From Lentinus brumalis (taxonomy: Eukaryota > Basidiomycota > Agaricomycetes > Polyporales > Polyporaceae): a stretch of 64,000 nt of DNA. Shown piece by piece: positions 10,962-22,633 of the stretch (the stretch's first letter is position 1; each line of letters opens with the position of its first letter). A program made the translations under genes and the position numbers. The notes beneath the pieces were generated by a model. It ran no database searches. It was not told where the DNA came from and saw only the letters and a program-made list of their open reading frames with translations. The DNA is taken from the NCBI GenBank assembly GCA_001792895.1, contig MARA01000035.1, positions 248,001 to 312,000 on the forward strand. The letters run 5' to 3'.

Positions 10962-11793
10962 CTACTCTGACTTCGAGTCCAGGACAAGGCCCGTGTACTC
11001 CAGCAAAGTCGCATGGCTTAGCTTGCCACTGCTACTCTCTAGCGCTTCGTTGATCGGAAGGTGTTGCCGGTACTTCGGCCGTACATTCAAGTCCGCACGG
11101 CGGTACTCCGGCGGCTGAGCCCCTCGAAGGAGATCCCAAACCAGCTCCAGGAAGCCGGCAAGATCATCATCCGCGCTCTCGACAGCCTGCGTGAGTACAC
11201 GGATGCCCTTGAAACAAGAGTCTGGGTCGGTCGGGTTTCGTGATCCTCCCAAAGCCCGGCGACGTAGGAACAACAGCCTCTCCGCGCTGATTGCGGAGAA
11301 TAGCTCTCCATATTCACTCCGCAGTTTCCGATGTTCCTCGGTGCCCTTGGTGTTATCGAGAGCATGCGCGTAAACGGCGTGTACGATGACCCAGCACGAT
11401 GCCTCGAGGTCATGCTCCAAGGTACGCGTTACCGCCTCTTCACCCAAGAAAGCCTGTATGAGCGCCGTCGCATTGAACGACGGTATGATCTGAAGTAGAT
11501 CATTCAGCAACGAACAAGACCCTTGACAGATGTTCAGCACGTACGGACATCCCCAAGATTTCCCTCCCCCGGGGTCCAGATTGCATTGACTTGCGCGATA
11601 TCTGGGCTGTATAAATCCATCGAAGAGATGAGGCATAGGGCCAGAGTAAACTCACCAACTCTTCTGGCACCTTACGAACGTAGCGGTCGATGATCAGGAG
11701 AGCACGGTCGCGTCCACACGACACACGTGTGGCGTCTATGTTGCCTATGTAATCGGTCGGACACGTCTCACGCATAACATGAGGCGTCCACAC
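10962..11793 (-). pseudogene. FunK1 kinase C-lobe remnant
   Basis: The stretch 11,490-10,962 encodes a long in-frame FunK1 C-lobe ending with a natural stop: HDLEASCWVIVHAVYAHAL, then LLFLRRRALGG, then DLAGFLELVWDLL, then a Lys/Arg-rich tail. It resembles residues about 570-740 of the gene at 15,390. Upstream (11,793-11,650) is a short exon-like piece (PTDYIGNIDA...RDRALLIIDRY) followed by a GT donor. The N-lobe and a proper catalytic loop are absent. It lies head to head with the plus-strand remnant starting at 11,802. Confidence 0.6.
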
Positions 11794-11801
11794 ACCTGGG
11801 G

Positions 11802-12533
11802 ATGACAGTCACACAAGCTGCATCGAGCATCAACGTTCCCTCGATGAACGAGCACCAGGCGCAATCACCTAAAGAACAGCACTCCGTTTTCCAGGAGATG
11901 ACCGCGTCCACTCCTGACCCCACTCACGAACGTCGCATGACGGTGAGTGTCAAACGTCGTCGAGCATACCAGACAGCGGGATAACAGTCGACATCGCAGA
12001 TCGGACTCCCAACCGCTGCTTTCACGGCGACCAGCCTGCTGCACGCCGTCAAAAGAGACGAGACCATATGGACCACGAGCACCTTCGCTCAGGACGTGGA
12101 GTCAATCGGCTACGTGATCCTCTACAGCCTGTACAAACACGCTGTGGAGGATTCGCAAGTGTCAGATGATTTGCGGGCGGAGCTGTCGAAAGAGTTCACC
12201 GGATTCTTCTCCGCTGCGAACATCACAGGCCTGCTCACCAATCGGGCGCTGCGCTTCCGCCATGACGCAGAGGAGTCAATGCAGTATCTCATTGCATATC
12301 TCGACAATGACACTGCCCTCGTCCTCTGCGCCGCTGCGACGTTCAACTTCCTGTCGAATCTGAACCAGGTGAAGAAGCCTCGGAACGACAGCCTGGACCC
12401 AATTCTGCGTATGGTGGAACAGGAACTTCCAACGCCTCGAGGCATGCCATTTGTTGAGGCGTACCCGTTGTGGATCGAAATCCTGCGTGAGGCTGCACTG
12501 GAGCTCCCTAGGGCGCAAGGCAGTGCATCGTGA
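11802..12533 (+). pseudogene. FunK1 kinase C-lobe remnant
   Basis: From about 12,010 to 12,533 one open frame encodes a FunK1 C-lobe: FAQDVESIGYVILYSLYKHAVEDSQVSDDL and on to PFVEAYPLWIEILREAALEL. It is very close to 30,610-31,060 of the gene at 28,634. About 11,830-11,940 matches that gene's linker before the last intron (EHQAQSPKEQHSVFQEM...MT followed by GTGAG). The N-lobe, the HRD loop and the DFG region are missing. It has the same composition as the copy at 22,921-23,662. Confidence 0.65.
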
Positions 12534-12642
12534 CGAAGAGGAGGAGGAGGACGAACCACTAGCATACCCAGAGCGTACGAGTACTTAGCATGTTAACGTT
12601 GCTGTTACTGTCCTGCGCGTGATTACTTTGCGTTATGTACAA

Positions 12643-13086
12643 TCAGATAAGTACGCCCGTTATCTCGGAGTCGGCCCACCGAAGGCGACAGGCGGCGCTC
12701 CACCCGATCGCAAAAGCCTGCTGCTCGCCCGCTCCGGAGAAGCTCACGAGCGCCGCGACGATGCCTGCACGGAAATGGACCCGCTGCGCTCGTACGACGT
12801 GTTCTCCTCCTAGACAGGCGCAAATCGGGCGCGGGTCCGGGACCTGTGGCGGCTCGTGCGGGGGCGCAACCACGAGCAGCTCAACGAGCATGGACACAAC
12901 TTGCTTCAGCCCTTGGATGCCTGCTGCGACAGCGAGAATGTCAGCACGCAATCGATTGAAACGTTGTATAGGACGCGGAAATGGGACGATCCGTACCCGC
13001 TGCGCTGTCTGCAAATGGTACGTGTTTATGTCTACAAGGTTCGCGATCGTCAGTTGACATTCCAATACACGAACACGATGCGCCAC
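12643..13086 (-). pseudogene. Gln-rich gene remnant (minus strand)
   Basis: The minus strand shows the third exon of the Gln-rich family in degraded form: GLKQVVSMLVELL, then PPHEPPQVPDPRP. The preceding intron keeps the sequence found in the other copies (for example CTGACATTCTCGCTGTCGCAG). The acidic C-terminal part is damaged. It lies downstream of and convergent with the FunK1 remnant at 11,802, the same arrangement as at 31,283 next to the FunK1 gene at 28,634. Confidence 0.55.
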
Positions 13087-13096
13087 TCACATCCCT

Positions 13097-13230
13097 CCGA
13101 TCTGTACGAGCGGCAGCAGCGAATTCAAGACAGTGCGGGCGTCATCGCCGATTTCTTGACCTTCTCCGGGGTGGGCGACCAACAACAGCCTGCTGCGGGT
13201 GGGTGGAGGGCGCAGATGAGGAGGCGTCCG
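13097..13230 (+). pseudogene. Gln-rich gene 3' fragment (plus strand)
   Basis: About 130 bp encode LYERQQRIQDSAG then FLTFSGVGDQQQ, identical in type to the end of exon 3 in the gene at 6,521. The fragment starts abruptly next to the minus-strand remnant ending at 13,086, so two oppositely oriented copies meet here. The flank to 13,570 matches 7,180-7,480. Confidence 0.6.
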
Positions 13231-13577
13231 ATCGCGCAGTCATGTCATTGAATTGATCTGAGTTGAGCTCACAGTGGCCGGATACGTGAGACGTGACCGT
13301 TCCCGACAACCAGTCAACGTAGGTCGAGGCGTGTGACGTCGCCGATGCGGTGTCTCCAAGTAGGCTGAGCCTCATCGAATTATTCGACCCAAGGAACTAC
13401 TTCCAAGTTCCTTTGCACATAGCGCCGCTTCGCCTATACGGTATAACTTGAAGGCTCCGAGGGTCAGAAAAGGCGACTCCAAAGATATGGATATACTTAC
13501 GAGAGTATGTTACAATGATACCACACGTCCGGAAAGCGCCTCTCCGGATGAGTCCAAGAGACGAATGGGTCCTTGTA

Positions 13578-14190
13578 CTACTCGACCTGCATCTCCCGCG
13601 CCGTCCGCGCAACGTTTCGAGCCTCCTCCTTGATCCTGCGTTCTTCAACCCCATGAAAAACCACTTTGAGGTGGTCCAAGATGATGTCGTGGGTGGCCTT
13701 GTTCTGCTCCACCTTCACTGCTCGTGGCATTCGTGCGAGAATGCTGGCCCGGTACTTCGGAAGACCCCGCTCCGGAATGAACTTGGGAGGTTGGAAGTTC
13801 TGGATCTCAATCCAAATCGCCATGACTATCCCTTCCAAATCCTCGCCATCGTCCTTGACGTGCACCGCGTACGCGAGGAGATTGGGAATGCCAGCGAGCA
13901 AATTGTGATTCCCCCACAACGTTTCGCGCCTCCCGATCAAGTCCGATATGCTGAACGCGGCGAAGAGCGCTCGAAACTCCCTCGCGAGGCTGTCCCGGAA
14001 GTCCTCATGAGCAGCCTCCTCAGCGATTATCTGCAGAGTCTCTGTATCGTCCAGTGCATACTTGTAGATGACGTAGATGAAGACCCAGCAAAAGGATTCA
14101 AGGTCTTGCTCTGCCGTCCCGACGATGGACTGCCCGCTGGAAACGGTGTGAAGTACGGCTTGTGCCATGAAGATGGCAGGACCCTCATCG
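13578..14190 (-). pseudogene. FunK1 kinase C-lobe remnant
   Basis: One open frame encodes the FunK1 C-lobe from GPAIFMAQAVLHT (after a possible splice acceptor) through AEQDLESFCWVFIYVIYKYALDD to a basic C-terminal tail. The equivalent in the intact gene at 15,390 is its fourth exon. No catalytic loop or N-lobe precedes it; instead a short FunK1-like gene fragment (14,185-14,659) lies upstream. This three-part order (C-lobe, short fragment, BTB) recurs at 19,260-22,090. Confidence 0.6.
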
Positions 14191-14199
14191 ATCGCGAGT

Positions 14200-14659
14200 G
14201 ATTAAATGAAAAATTATGAAGCTAAGCGAAGCACTCACAGCCAAGCCGTCCCCGGGGAGCGTCGCAGTCAGAGTCTGTCCAAGTACTGACTCGAAGTAGA
14301 CATGTTTGCCTTGGCTGGAATTGCCCACTTGAGGTTCGCTCCTTCTTGGGCCTCGTACGGAGTTCTGTCGGGAATCTGGCTGCTGAATGTCGCTCTCGAT
14401 GGCCTTCAGCAGGCCGTTCGCCACAAAGACAGCGGTCCCGACTCTCTGAGACGACGCCGTTATCCCGCCGTCTGGTAATTGCTGTGCGCGACGATGGTAT
14501 CACCGTACTCACCGTCACCATGGTGCTATCTTCGGGAAAGTTGTGGCCAGAAATGGACGCGATATCCTCCTCCAACAGGGAGTTTCGTTCATTGATTGCG
14601 TCCAGGGCATCGACAACATGCTCAGGACAAGGGACCGGGGCAGGCCGCAAGTCCGACAT
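14200..14659 (-). pseudogene. Short FunK1-derived gene fragment, copy 1
   Basis: It starts MSDLRPAPVPCPEHVVDALDA and continues for about 45 residues to an acidic stretch. After a possible intron (donor near 14,514) it reads RVGTAVFVANGLLKAIESDIQQ, which resembles the GTxxFMAxxLL start of the FunK1 last exon. The second copy at 20,086-20,551 has the same start and motif. Beyond that motif the sequence no longer looks like a kinase. It could be a very short expressed gene or a remnant; I favour remnant. Confidence 0.45.
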
Positions 14660-14856
14660 GGCGGGAGGTTCAGTGAAAGACGTTTGCGGAGGCTTATGAT
14701 CAGCCAGACGACGAGACTGGACTCCGAACTCTCATTGGTGAATCTCGCTACCATTGACAAACACGTGTCAGGCTGATATCAGATCGGCGTATGAAACGGT
14801 TACCACGACTCACGATACACATGCATGCTTCGACACCTGTGGAGGTGGACAGTCGA

Positions 14857-15384
14857 TCAGCTACAGCGACTCAGCGAAAGCGAACACAGGGTTACGCAGG
14901 TACGCACCAGCATCAGCGTCGTGATCATCGTAAACCTCCGAAAGGCGCGTCTCCGGGCCATTCCGGCCACCCAGGAACAGCTCTCTCGCGCCAAGACGTA
15001 GCTGGCTCGCAGACTTCGCCTCGAGTCATCCGCGCGCAAGCGGACGAGCGTACCGTCCTCCCTCAGCTGGCACCGGTCGACGAAGGCCTCAGATCGAGCG
15101 GGAAGTGTGACACATTCGTAGAATGCGACCGCTGGCAGGGAAGGGGTGTTCGTGAGGCGGGCGAGCCAGATCACTACCTCGACCATGTAAGTCTTGTGTG
15201 TACATATGAAGGCTTGCGAACTAGTCCAGCAACGATCGTAGTACGAACACGGCAGGGAATGGTTGTGAATGAACATGTCAAGCGTGACCGGAGCATCGTA
15301 CAGTACGGTAGAGCACTGCATGGGTATACAGAAGTCTATAATAGCAGTGGAACACCGAAAGGCATACAGGTAAACCCGCCACAT
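14857..15384 (-). pseudogene. BTB/POZ gene fragment with internal deletion
   Basis: The minus strand encodes IWLARLTNTPSLPAVAFYECV, then REDGTLVRL and RRSLRASYVLARES, matching the second exon of the BTB genes at 4,801 and 20,938. It then jumps directly to sequence that lies past the end of the gene in the 20,938 copy (the shared GTTCCTGGGTGGCCGGAATGG). Roughly 330 bp are therefore missing. The first exon and the BTB core are absent. Confidence 0.65.
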
Positions 15385-15389
15385 TAGGT

Positions 15390-17780
15390 CTACTCCAACA
15401 GGACCTTATCTATGGTCTTCAGCAAAACTGCATGGGTCAATGGAAGGTTACGCTTTACAGCTGCCTGCTGTTGGATATCTGCCTTCAGGTCGTCCCGGAA
15501 CTTCGAGCGTTTGGTCAAGTCGACTTTGAGGTGTCGCGGCTGAGCTCCGTAGATGAGAAACCATACGACGTCAAGCAGTCCGGCGAGATTCTCGTGCACG
15601 CTCTGGGCGTACAGCAGTAGCAGCTGGACGCCCCTGTAATAGGAGTCGGGATCTTCCTCATCATCGGAGGGTGCGAGAACTTCTTTGCGCCGCCTTAGCA
15701 GCTCTTGAAGGCTGAAGGCGGAGAAGATACTGTTGAATTCCTCTCGTAGTGCGTCCCTGGTGCGCTTGGGGGCGTTCTCCAGAGCATGCTTGTAGACGGC
15801 GTATACGATGACCCACGACAGTGCCTCGAGGTCATGCTCCACGGTACGAGTTGTTGTCCGCTCGTCCAAAGACGCCCTAAGGAGCGTAGTCGCCATGAAC
15901 AACGGCGTTCCCTGGGATTGATGGCTCAGTCAACGAAGGATCATATACCAGGTGACGAAGGTTCAACACATACTGAGATCGTTTCCCCGGGTTTCTTCTC
16001 AGCTTGCGCCGACGTAGCGACGTCAGGGCTCTTGAATGACGCCAGTTCGAAGTCTGTGAGGAACCCCCCAATCTCGTCGTCTTCCGGCTGTGCAACGTCG
16101 ATCATTGCCTTACGATGCCGTGTCGGGGCCAGATACCTCGCGACCACTCGTATCAGGATGTTGCCGGCGCTGATATCACGATGGAGCACGCCAAGCTCAT
16201 ACAACGTTTTATGCGCTGCGATCACTATGATCAATAGGAGATGCGAGCTTAGAGGCGTTTGGCTTACCCTGAACGACGTCCCGCAGAGCGAGGGCGAACT
16301 CCTTCAAGTTGCTCCACTTCCAGAGCGGCTTCCCGTAGGTTTCCAGTACGACACGGTGGAGTATCCTGTTGGTGATGCGCTCATCCCCGGGAGGCGACAG
16401 CTCTTCGGGAAAGTCTCGCAAGACACGGACCGACAGGGGAGCGCCATCCAGCAAGACATCTCCCCCGCTAGATGGCTTCGCTATCCCTGACGGGTGCGGT
16501 ATGGAAGCGCTGTCGAGCAAAGCCGTGATTTGGGCGTAGACCTCAGCCTCCGCCTTACGTCCGGGGGTGTGCCAGGCTGTCTTCAGGATTACGGGAATGT
16601 TGTTGCTAGTGAGCGCCGGCCATACAGAGGTCCCGCGACCTAAGAGGGAGTACGACAGCCAGAGGGGCGGTCCTACGGTCTGGAAAGTCTCCATCAAGCC
16701 CATAGGATCCTCATCTGGACCTGTAGGGTCCCCTGCTGGAGCGGCACGATCCCCCATAGTGACTTCGAAACGGGGAAAGTCGTCTTGGTAGAAGGTCTCG
16801 CCTGGTAGCAGGGTCACCGTCGGATCCAGACCGAGCTCGACCGGAGACATCTCCCAGAGGAGCCGCACAATGATGCGTACGAACTGGCGACGGTCGTGTG
16901 CCTGGGTGAGTGTCATGTTGGGAGAAAGTGTGATGCCGCAGCGGTCAAAGAGTCCCACAGAGAACCGCGTCCCGCAGATGAACATGCCGTAAGCGAAGAG
17001 TTGGAAAGGCCGACTCGCAAGAATCATACGAGCGTAGTCTGCGCCTTGGATAAGGGTACCCTTCACATTCGCGGGACATGCGGCGTTCGGAGAATCCTCC
17101 GCGGATGACTTGACCTCGATGAATGCGGGACATTGTCTCCAGCGCAGATCCTTCGACCGATAATCGTCGGTGAGCAACTTGTTGTCCCTATGCGTGTCGC
17201 GCGATGGAACATCCGCCACGAGGAAGTCAGGTTTGCCGTAAGACGCTTCGGGGAAGAGGGGGTCTTCGAGCTTGACCTGCTCGTTATCCTTCGCCACCGC
17301 CTGGCGGAAGTACAATCTACCTTCCCCGCGCCCCATCGCCATTCGGGCCATAGTCGTCTCGACGTATCGAAACAGTCTCTTCTGAAGACATAGATAGGCA
17401 TTGAGTGTCATCGAGTGGAATCTTAGCTCAGATTGAGTACGCACCAAAGGCAGATACATGGCTTTCTCGTCGCGGGCCCTACCTTCGCCGCTGGGGGTTT
17501 TGAGGTTTTCAATCCGCTCCAGTTCCTTCAACTCAGCACCGCGATCCTTCTCCATACCAACGGCAATCCGGTCAATCATCAAATCACCGTCCGGGGTACG
17601 TTCGCCGTAGAGTTTGAACAGGACATCGTCTCGGTCGTACGAGACGTTCCGAAGCAGGTCAATCTTGAACGAGGAGCGGAACCTCTCGGTAGAAGTGGGA
17701 TGAGACCAGGGTGGAGCTAAATGATTGACAGCACCTTCCCTGACGTGAGTCGGAGAGGTCTGTGCGGGAGGATAGGACAT
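15390..17780 (-). CDS. FunK1-type fungal protein kinase, complete
   Basis: Four exons (17780-17445, 17381-16268, 16224-15974, 15911-15390) join in frame across GT-AG introns of 63, 43 and 62 bp, giving about 740 residues. The N-terminal half carries the FunK1 signature block (WRQCPAFIEVKSS ... GADYARMILASRPFQLFAYGMFI ... WEMSPVELGLDPTV). The kinase core follows, with catalytic loop VLHRDISAGNILI and, further on, GFLTDFELAS in place of the usual DFG. The start MSYPPAQTS matches MSYPPGLTS of the paralogue at 28,634. FunK1 kinases are an expanded basidiomycete family of mostly unknown substrates, related to aminoglycoside-phosphotransferase-like kinases. It is transcribed away from 17,800 and shows no damage. 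Confidence 0.85.
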
Positions 17781-19259
17781 GGTGGAAAGTCTACGCACGA
17801 TCTGATGAGTCCATGGTGTTTGCAGTCCTCGTATTTATACACAAGCCGACGACAGCGCCTCCGAGAGACAAGAACAGAATGTCGTATCAGGAACTAGTTT
17901 GCAGGTCAGCGCAAGACGAGAGATCCCTGAGAAAGGAGCGTACACGTCAGCAGTTCAACTTCTGCGGTGCGACAAATATTCCTGGTTCCTGGGTCCTCGT
18001 ACCGCCGGGCGAAATCTTGATCTTCTCAGGGGTCAACAAACGATGGAAACGATAAGGCTGAGAATCTCACAGTCCTGCCTTCTGTGTCTGCTGGGGCTGT
18101 GGCGGTTGCTGGTCTGGAAAGAAAGAAACGCCGGCCAACTGCCAGCGCGGCGCGGCGTACTTGGCGTCTAACTTGCCTATTCGATCGACAGCCCCGGACA
18201 GCTCTCGACAGACAGTTCAGATATCACCAACCCAACAACTGCGATGCCCCACTGCAAAATTTACTACTGCTGGGGGCGAGGTAGTCAAACCCGGGAGAGT
18301 CCCGCTTTGAAAGCACCGCCGATGACTTCTCTTCCATCTCCTACTCAGTGTGAGAACAAAAGTACCACTGTATTTGGGTAGGACTATTACGCTAAACGCT
18401 GCTGAGTAGCTTGTGGGCGGACACCGCTCATGTAGCGCGCTCAGTAGCCTCCTGCCCGATGCGCTGCAATGCCCATTCATTCAACCCAAGACCCAAGTAC
18501 TAGGGCGCATCTATTGTGAGACTGATTGTGAGACGAATAGCTTCTAATACACCCGAAGGTTGCGCGGCGCGACTGATTCGCACGGGCATCGCACGAAAGA
18601 AGACCTCGGACAGACAGAGGGCTGGACTTGAATCACCCGCATGACATCGCCTCGCGTGGGCGTGGTGCAACGTCCACGCGTCCTGCCCTGTCCTGCCCGA
18701 TACACATACGCTCCAGTAATAAGACATTTCAACTGGCTACTGTGCGTACTCCACTCCAACTGGACCGAATGTCATCGCAAGTCAGACATGGCGACCATCG
18801 TTGCTTCCAGGGGCCCTATGTAAGTCACGTATACGCTCATGCCGTGCAATGTGCATTGGGCATCCATCCTGAAAATTGACTTGACATCGGCAGCGCGCTC
18901 GCCGGTGCCATCTGGACGAGGCCTCTTCTCCAGGAAAGTACGTATGCTCACCAATTGTCTTCCATCAGCGCTCGTATCCTCGCATCGTGAGTCGATACCA
19001 GACCCACCGTCCATTTCCAATTCCAAGCATCTGAGGGTGCTGAGTACGCCGTCAACGTTGCTTCGGTCTCGCAATGCAAACTCTCAGTCACCGAGCACTT
19101 GCGACGCCCTGCTGACGAGTCGAACGCTGCTGATGGCGGTCAACGTTCGAACGCATGTAGCGCAATGCCACTGACCGATACAGTATTCAAGTACGGGTCT
19201 GCCGCAGGTGGATGACCCGAATATATACGAGCGTGCTAGCAGATCAACGTCCCAAACTT
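17781..19259. other. Intergenic upstream of the FunK1 gene; one weak small-gene candidate
   Basis: The first few hundred bases are the FunK1 promoter side. About 18,790-18,940 on the plus strand could encode a very short spliced peptide (MATIVASRGP..., donor GTAAGT at 18,820, acceptor near 18,890), but nothing extends it convincingly. No other gene or repeat was recognised. Confidence 0.3.
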
Positions 19260-19865
19260 CTGTTGAGTAGATGTTGAGGAAATGTATGACGGCGGAGCAT
19301 CGGAGCAACAACACCTTGCCGGATTTGTCGGTGTGGGAAGGGCTGCCAGGATTATTTTTTCCGAGGACGACCCTGGGCATACGCTCCGTAGTCCGCTTCC
19401 CACTCAGCGAGTATGGGGTCGTCGCTGAGCGTGTAGGGTTCGTTAGATATTTGGAAGCTCTTCAGGAAAGCACATACGAGCAGGAGCCCGACAAGAGGCC
19501 GACCGTACTCATCCGCGTCGCACGGCATACGCCCACAGATACGGGAATAAGTCGCAAAAATGTCTGCCCAAGTGGCCTGCTTGCGTTGAATGGAGATCCC
19601 GGACGCTTGTGGCGGAGAATATGCTGTTGAATTCGTCCCGGAATTCCTGGCGTATGGCCGTGTCGATTTTCGAATGGGTCGCTTCAAACTTTGCCAACTC
19701 CGTCTTCATCCGTTCAAGCCCCTCTTCGTCCTGAAGGGCGTGCCTGTAGATAGCATAGAACACGATCCAGCCGAAGGACTCGAGGTCGTCTTCCGTCGTC
19801 CGAACAATATGCCTCTGCTGAATCGCAGCGTAGAGGACACGCTGCGACATGAAGATGGCAGTTCC
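19260..19865 (-). pseudogene. FunK1 kinase C-lobe remnant with frameshifts
   Basis: The sequence closely matches the last exon of the partial kinase at 24,745-25,849: TTEDDLESFGWIVFYAIYRHALQDEEG, then RDLHSTQAGHLGRHF, then YGRPLVGLLLV and the tail PRVVLGKNNPGSPSHTD. These pieces lie in three frames, with shifts near 19,530 and 19,385, so the product is broken. It is followed upstream by the short fragment at 20,086 and the BTB copy at 20,938. Confidence 0.65.
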
Positions 19866-20085
19866 CTTCGAACGAACAACTGGTCAGTTGATCAGAACAA
19901 GGAAAAGATATGAAGCAGACCTCACCGTCATGCCAGTTACTCCCGACCTACTCGTCAGTCACAAGCTACTTCTACCGTACTCCGAGTCTCCGATGTCCTC
20001 CCCGTCTCCCTCTATCGCATCAAGTGCACAATCATGGAAGATTGAAAGCCGGGTAAGGGTAGGGACTCGCGATCTGAATGATGTT

Positions 20086-20551
20086 TTAAGGGCGTGAGTC
20101 CGTCCAATCCTCAATGCACATTGCCCATGGCGCGAACTTCGAACTTCGAACTTTCAAGTTCGGATTGGCTGCTCCACAAGCCTGCCAGTACATCCTCTCC
20201 GTCGCGAGAGGGCCTCCGATATGAAATTCGCTCCTCTCGGGGTGTGCTTTAACTCGAACGGAGGCCTGTCGAAATTCTGGTTGCTGGATGTCGCTCTCGA
20301 CGACCTTCAGCAGGCCGTTCGCCACGTAGACAGCGGTCCCAACTCTCTGCAACGACGCTGTCATCCCGCTGTCTGGTACCTGCTGTGCGCGACGATGGTA
20401 ACACCGTACTCACCGTCATATCTTCGGGGAAGTTGTGGCCAGAAATGGACGCGATTCCCTCCGCCGACAGGGAGGTCCGTTCCTTCATTGCGTCCAGGGC
20501 ATCGACAGCATGCTCGGGACAAGGGACCGGAGCAGGCTGCACGTCCGACAT
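20086..20551 (-). pseudogene. Short FunK1-derived gene fragment, copy 2
   Basis: Starts MSDVQPAPVPCPEHAVDALDA and is the paralogue of the fragment at 14,200-14,659. After a possible 67 bp intron (donor GTGAGTACGG just after GAAGATATGACG) it reads RVGTAVYVANGLLKVVESDIQQ. In FunK1 genes the same position has a Met-Thr codon pair before the intron and GTxxFMAxxLL after it, which supports descent from a kinase. A TATA-like GATATAAG lies on the minus strand near 20,655. Confidence 0.45.
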
Positions 20552-20937
20552 GGTGAGAGGTTTAGTCAAAGACGTTTGCGGAGGCTTATCAACCAGAAGA
20601 CGTGACTGGACTCTCACTGGCGAACCGCGCTATCGTGTGACAAACGCGTGTCAGGCTTATATCAGACCGTATAAGCTGTTACCACGCGCAGCTTCCAAAG
20701 GCTTTCGAGCCTCCTCCTTAATTCTGCGTTCTTCACAGAGATCCCGGCCCTCAGCAATCTGACATCAAGCAGTTAGCGGTCTTTCAGCACCGTAGAGGTC
20801 GAGATCGACTCACGATACACACGCATCCTTCGACACCTGTGGAGGTGGACGGTCGATCAGCTACAGCGACTCAGCGAGAAGCGAACACAGTGTTACGTAG
20901 TTACGCACCGGCATCAGCGTCATGATCATCGTGAACC

Positions 20938-22090
20938 TCAAGGCGCGTCTCCGGGCCATTCCGGCCACCCAGGAACAGAGATATCGAAGCACATCGGCAG
21001 CCACACCCACACTCTCCGACGGTAATCCTTCTCTTGCTCCCGGACCCTTTCGACGCACTTCTCACACGGAGGCTTGTCCTCCGAGTACCCCTCGTAGTGC
21101 TCCACCCACCACGACCACGATCTCTCTCCGCCCTCGAGGGGATCGACAGCGGACAGGGAGTGGCTGTTCATCGCCATGCAGAGCTCGATCAGGCTCTCCT
21201 GACAGTCCGCGTCCACCGTGCAGGCTGTGCTGCCCGCGAGGTGCACCACCTTGGAAGCGCAGTCAAAGCTCTCTCGCACCAAGGCGTAGCTGGCTCGCAG
21301 ACATCGCCTCGAGTCATCCGCGCTCAAGCGGACGACCGTTCCGTCCTCCCTCAGCCACCCGTCGACGAAGGCATCGGTTCGAGCGGGAACTGTGACGCAT
21401 TCGTAGGGGTAGCAGGGAAGGTGTGTTCGTGAGGCGGGCGAGCTCGATCACCTCGACCATGTAAGCCCTGTGTGTGTCGCCGATAGTCTGAGATGCCTCG
21501 AAAACCGGTACTCGCTCATCGTACGCATTGAGAGTGTCGCGATAGTGTTCTTTCAATGCATTCAGGGCTTGTTCCTCGAGATGTTGGATGTTGTACTTGT
21601 GTGAGAGACGGATGATGGCAGAGAACGCATACAGCGAGGGCAACGGGTCGCCCTTCTTCTGGCAGAACCTGCGTATTACAGGGGAAGGGTTACCCCGAAA
21701 GACAAAGGACATGGTAAAAAGGTGACCGTACGAAGGCTTCGTGGTAGGAAGCAGGACTGCCAGCAGGTGCCGGAGGTCTTCTGGAGCATCGGAACGTTCG
21801 ACGACCGGGCATCCCTCGTACAACTCCTTGTCCTCAGGGCTTGACGACGCGAACATGTCGTCGAACGTGCCGCTCTGACGCACGAGGAGATCCTTGTAGA
21901 TGCGGAAGGCAGTCCGTCGCAAGTCCGTGACAAGAATGAGATTGCCGTCGCGGAACCAGTAATCCTGATCGCGTTCGGTGTTCTCGACAAGACAAAGAAG
22001 TCGGGATGATGGGAATTCTGCAGCCTGAGGCTCCGGGCTCAGTCGGCGAGGGCGTTTGTAGGGTACAAGGTGGTCCTCAGAGTCAGCCAT
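20938..22090 (-). pseudogene. BTB/POZ gene with 8 bp deletion
   Basis: Exon 1 (22090-21732) and exon 2 (21668-20938) are separated by a 63 bp intron at the same place as in the intact gene at 4,801. The BTB core is well preserved (DQDYWFRDGNLILV, FRIYKDLLVRQSGTFDDMF, RFCQKKGDPLPSLYAFSAIIRLSHKY). At about 21,406 eight bases present in both other copies are missing. The frame shifts after LARLTNTPSLLP and the long C-terminal part (ending GWPEWPGDAP) can only be read in another frame. As written, it would make a protein truncated soon after the BTB region. Confidence 0.7.
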
Positions 22091-22633
22091 GTCCCAGAGC
22101 GGGTTGCATCGTGGAGAAGAAGGATCGTACGCGCACGCGTAAGCTCCTCGAGACGTCGTCAGCTTGTTCATGTCTGCCTCTTCGCCCAATTCGGCCCTCG
22201 ACGCCTAGTTAGGTGATCGCTTTACCACCAGACACGAAGGAGTGCTCCGTCGCCTGTTGACGCTCTGCTTCGTAGCAGGTGAGGGGTTGTTCGATATTCT
22301 CGTCATCCCCGGGCTGCGAGAAGATCTTCGCTGAGGAGAGGTCGTCAATCAGCCATCCACACAAGCGGCCCACGGGTCAACCGCGCTAGTCAGCTCGGCG
22401 GAATAGAAAGATGAGACTGACTGAACTCACTATCACGGCTCTGCCCTTCTTTGTCTTCCAGTGCGCGAGCATGGTAGGCAGTCGGATCAACGAATCGTGC
22501 ACGTTGACGTTGCAACTTGCGCTTGTCAAGACTTCACGAATCGTCGTAGGCGAGAATCAGCATAGCAAAAGCATCACCATTCTGCAATGCATCATAGGGG
22601 AGATGCAGTGCAACGAGCAGAACATGCTCAGTG

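Noticed and set aside
19084..19380. Separate 98-codon gene
   Set aside because: Its start matches the tail of the FunK1 family in a shifted frame, so it is part of the broken kinase at 19,260-19,865.
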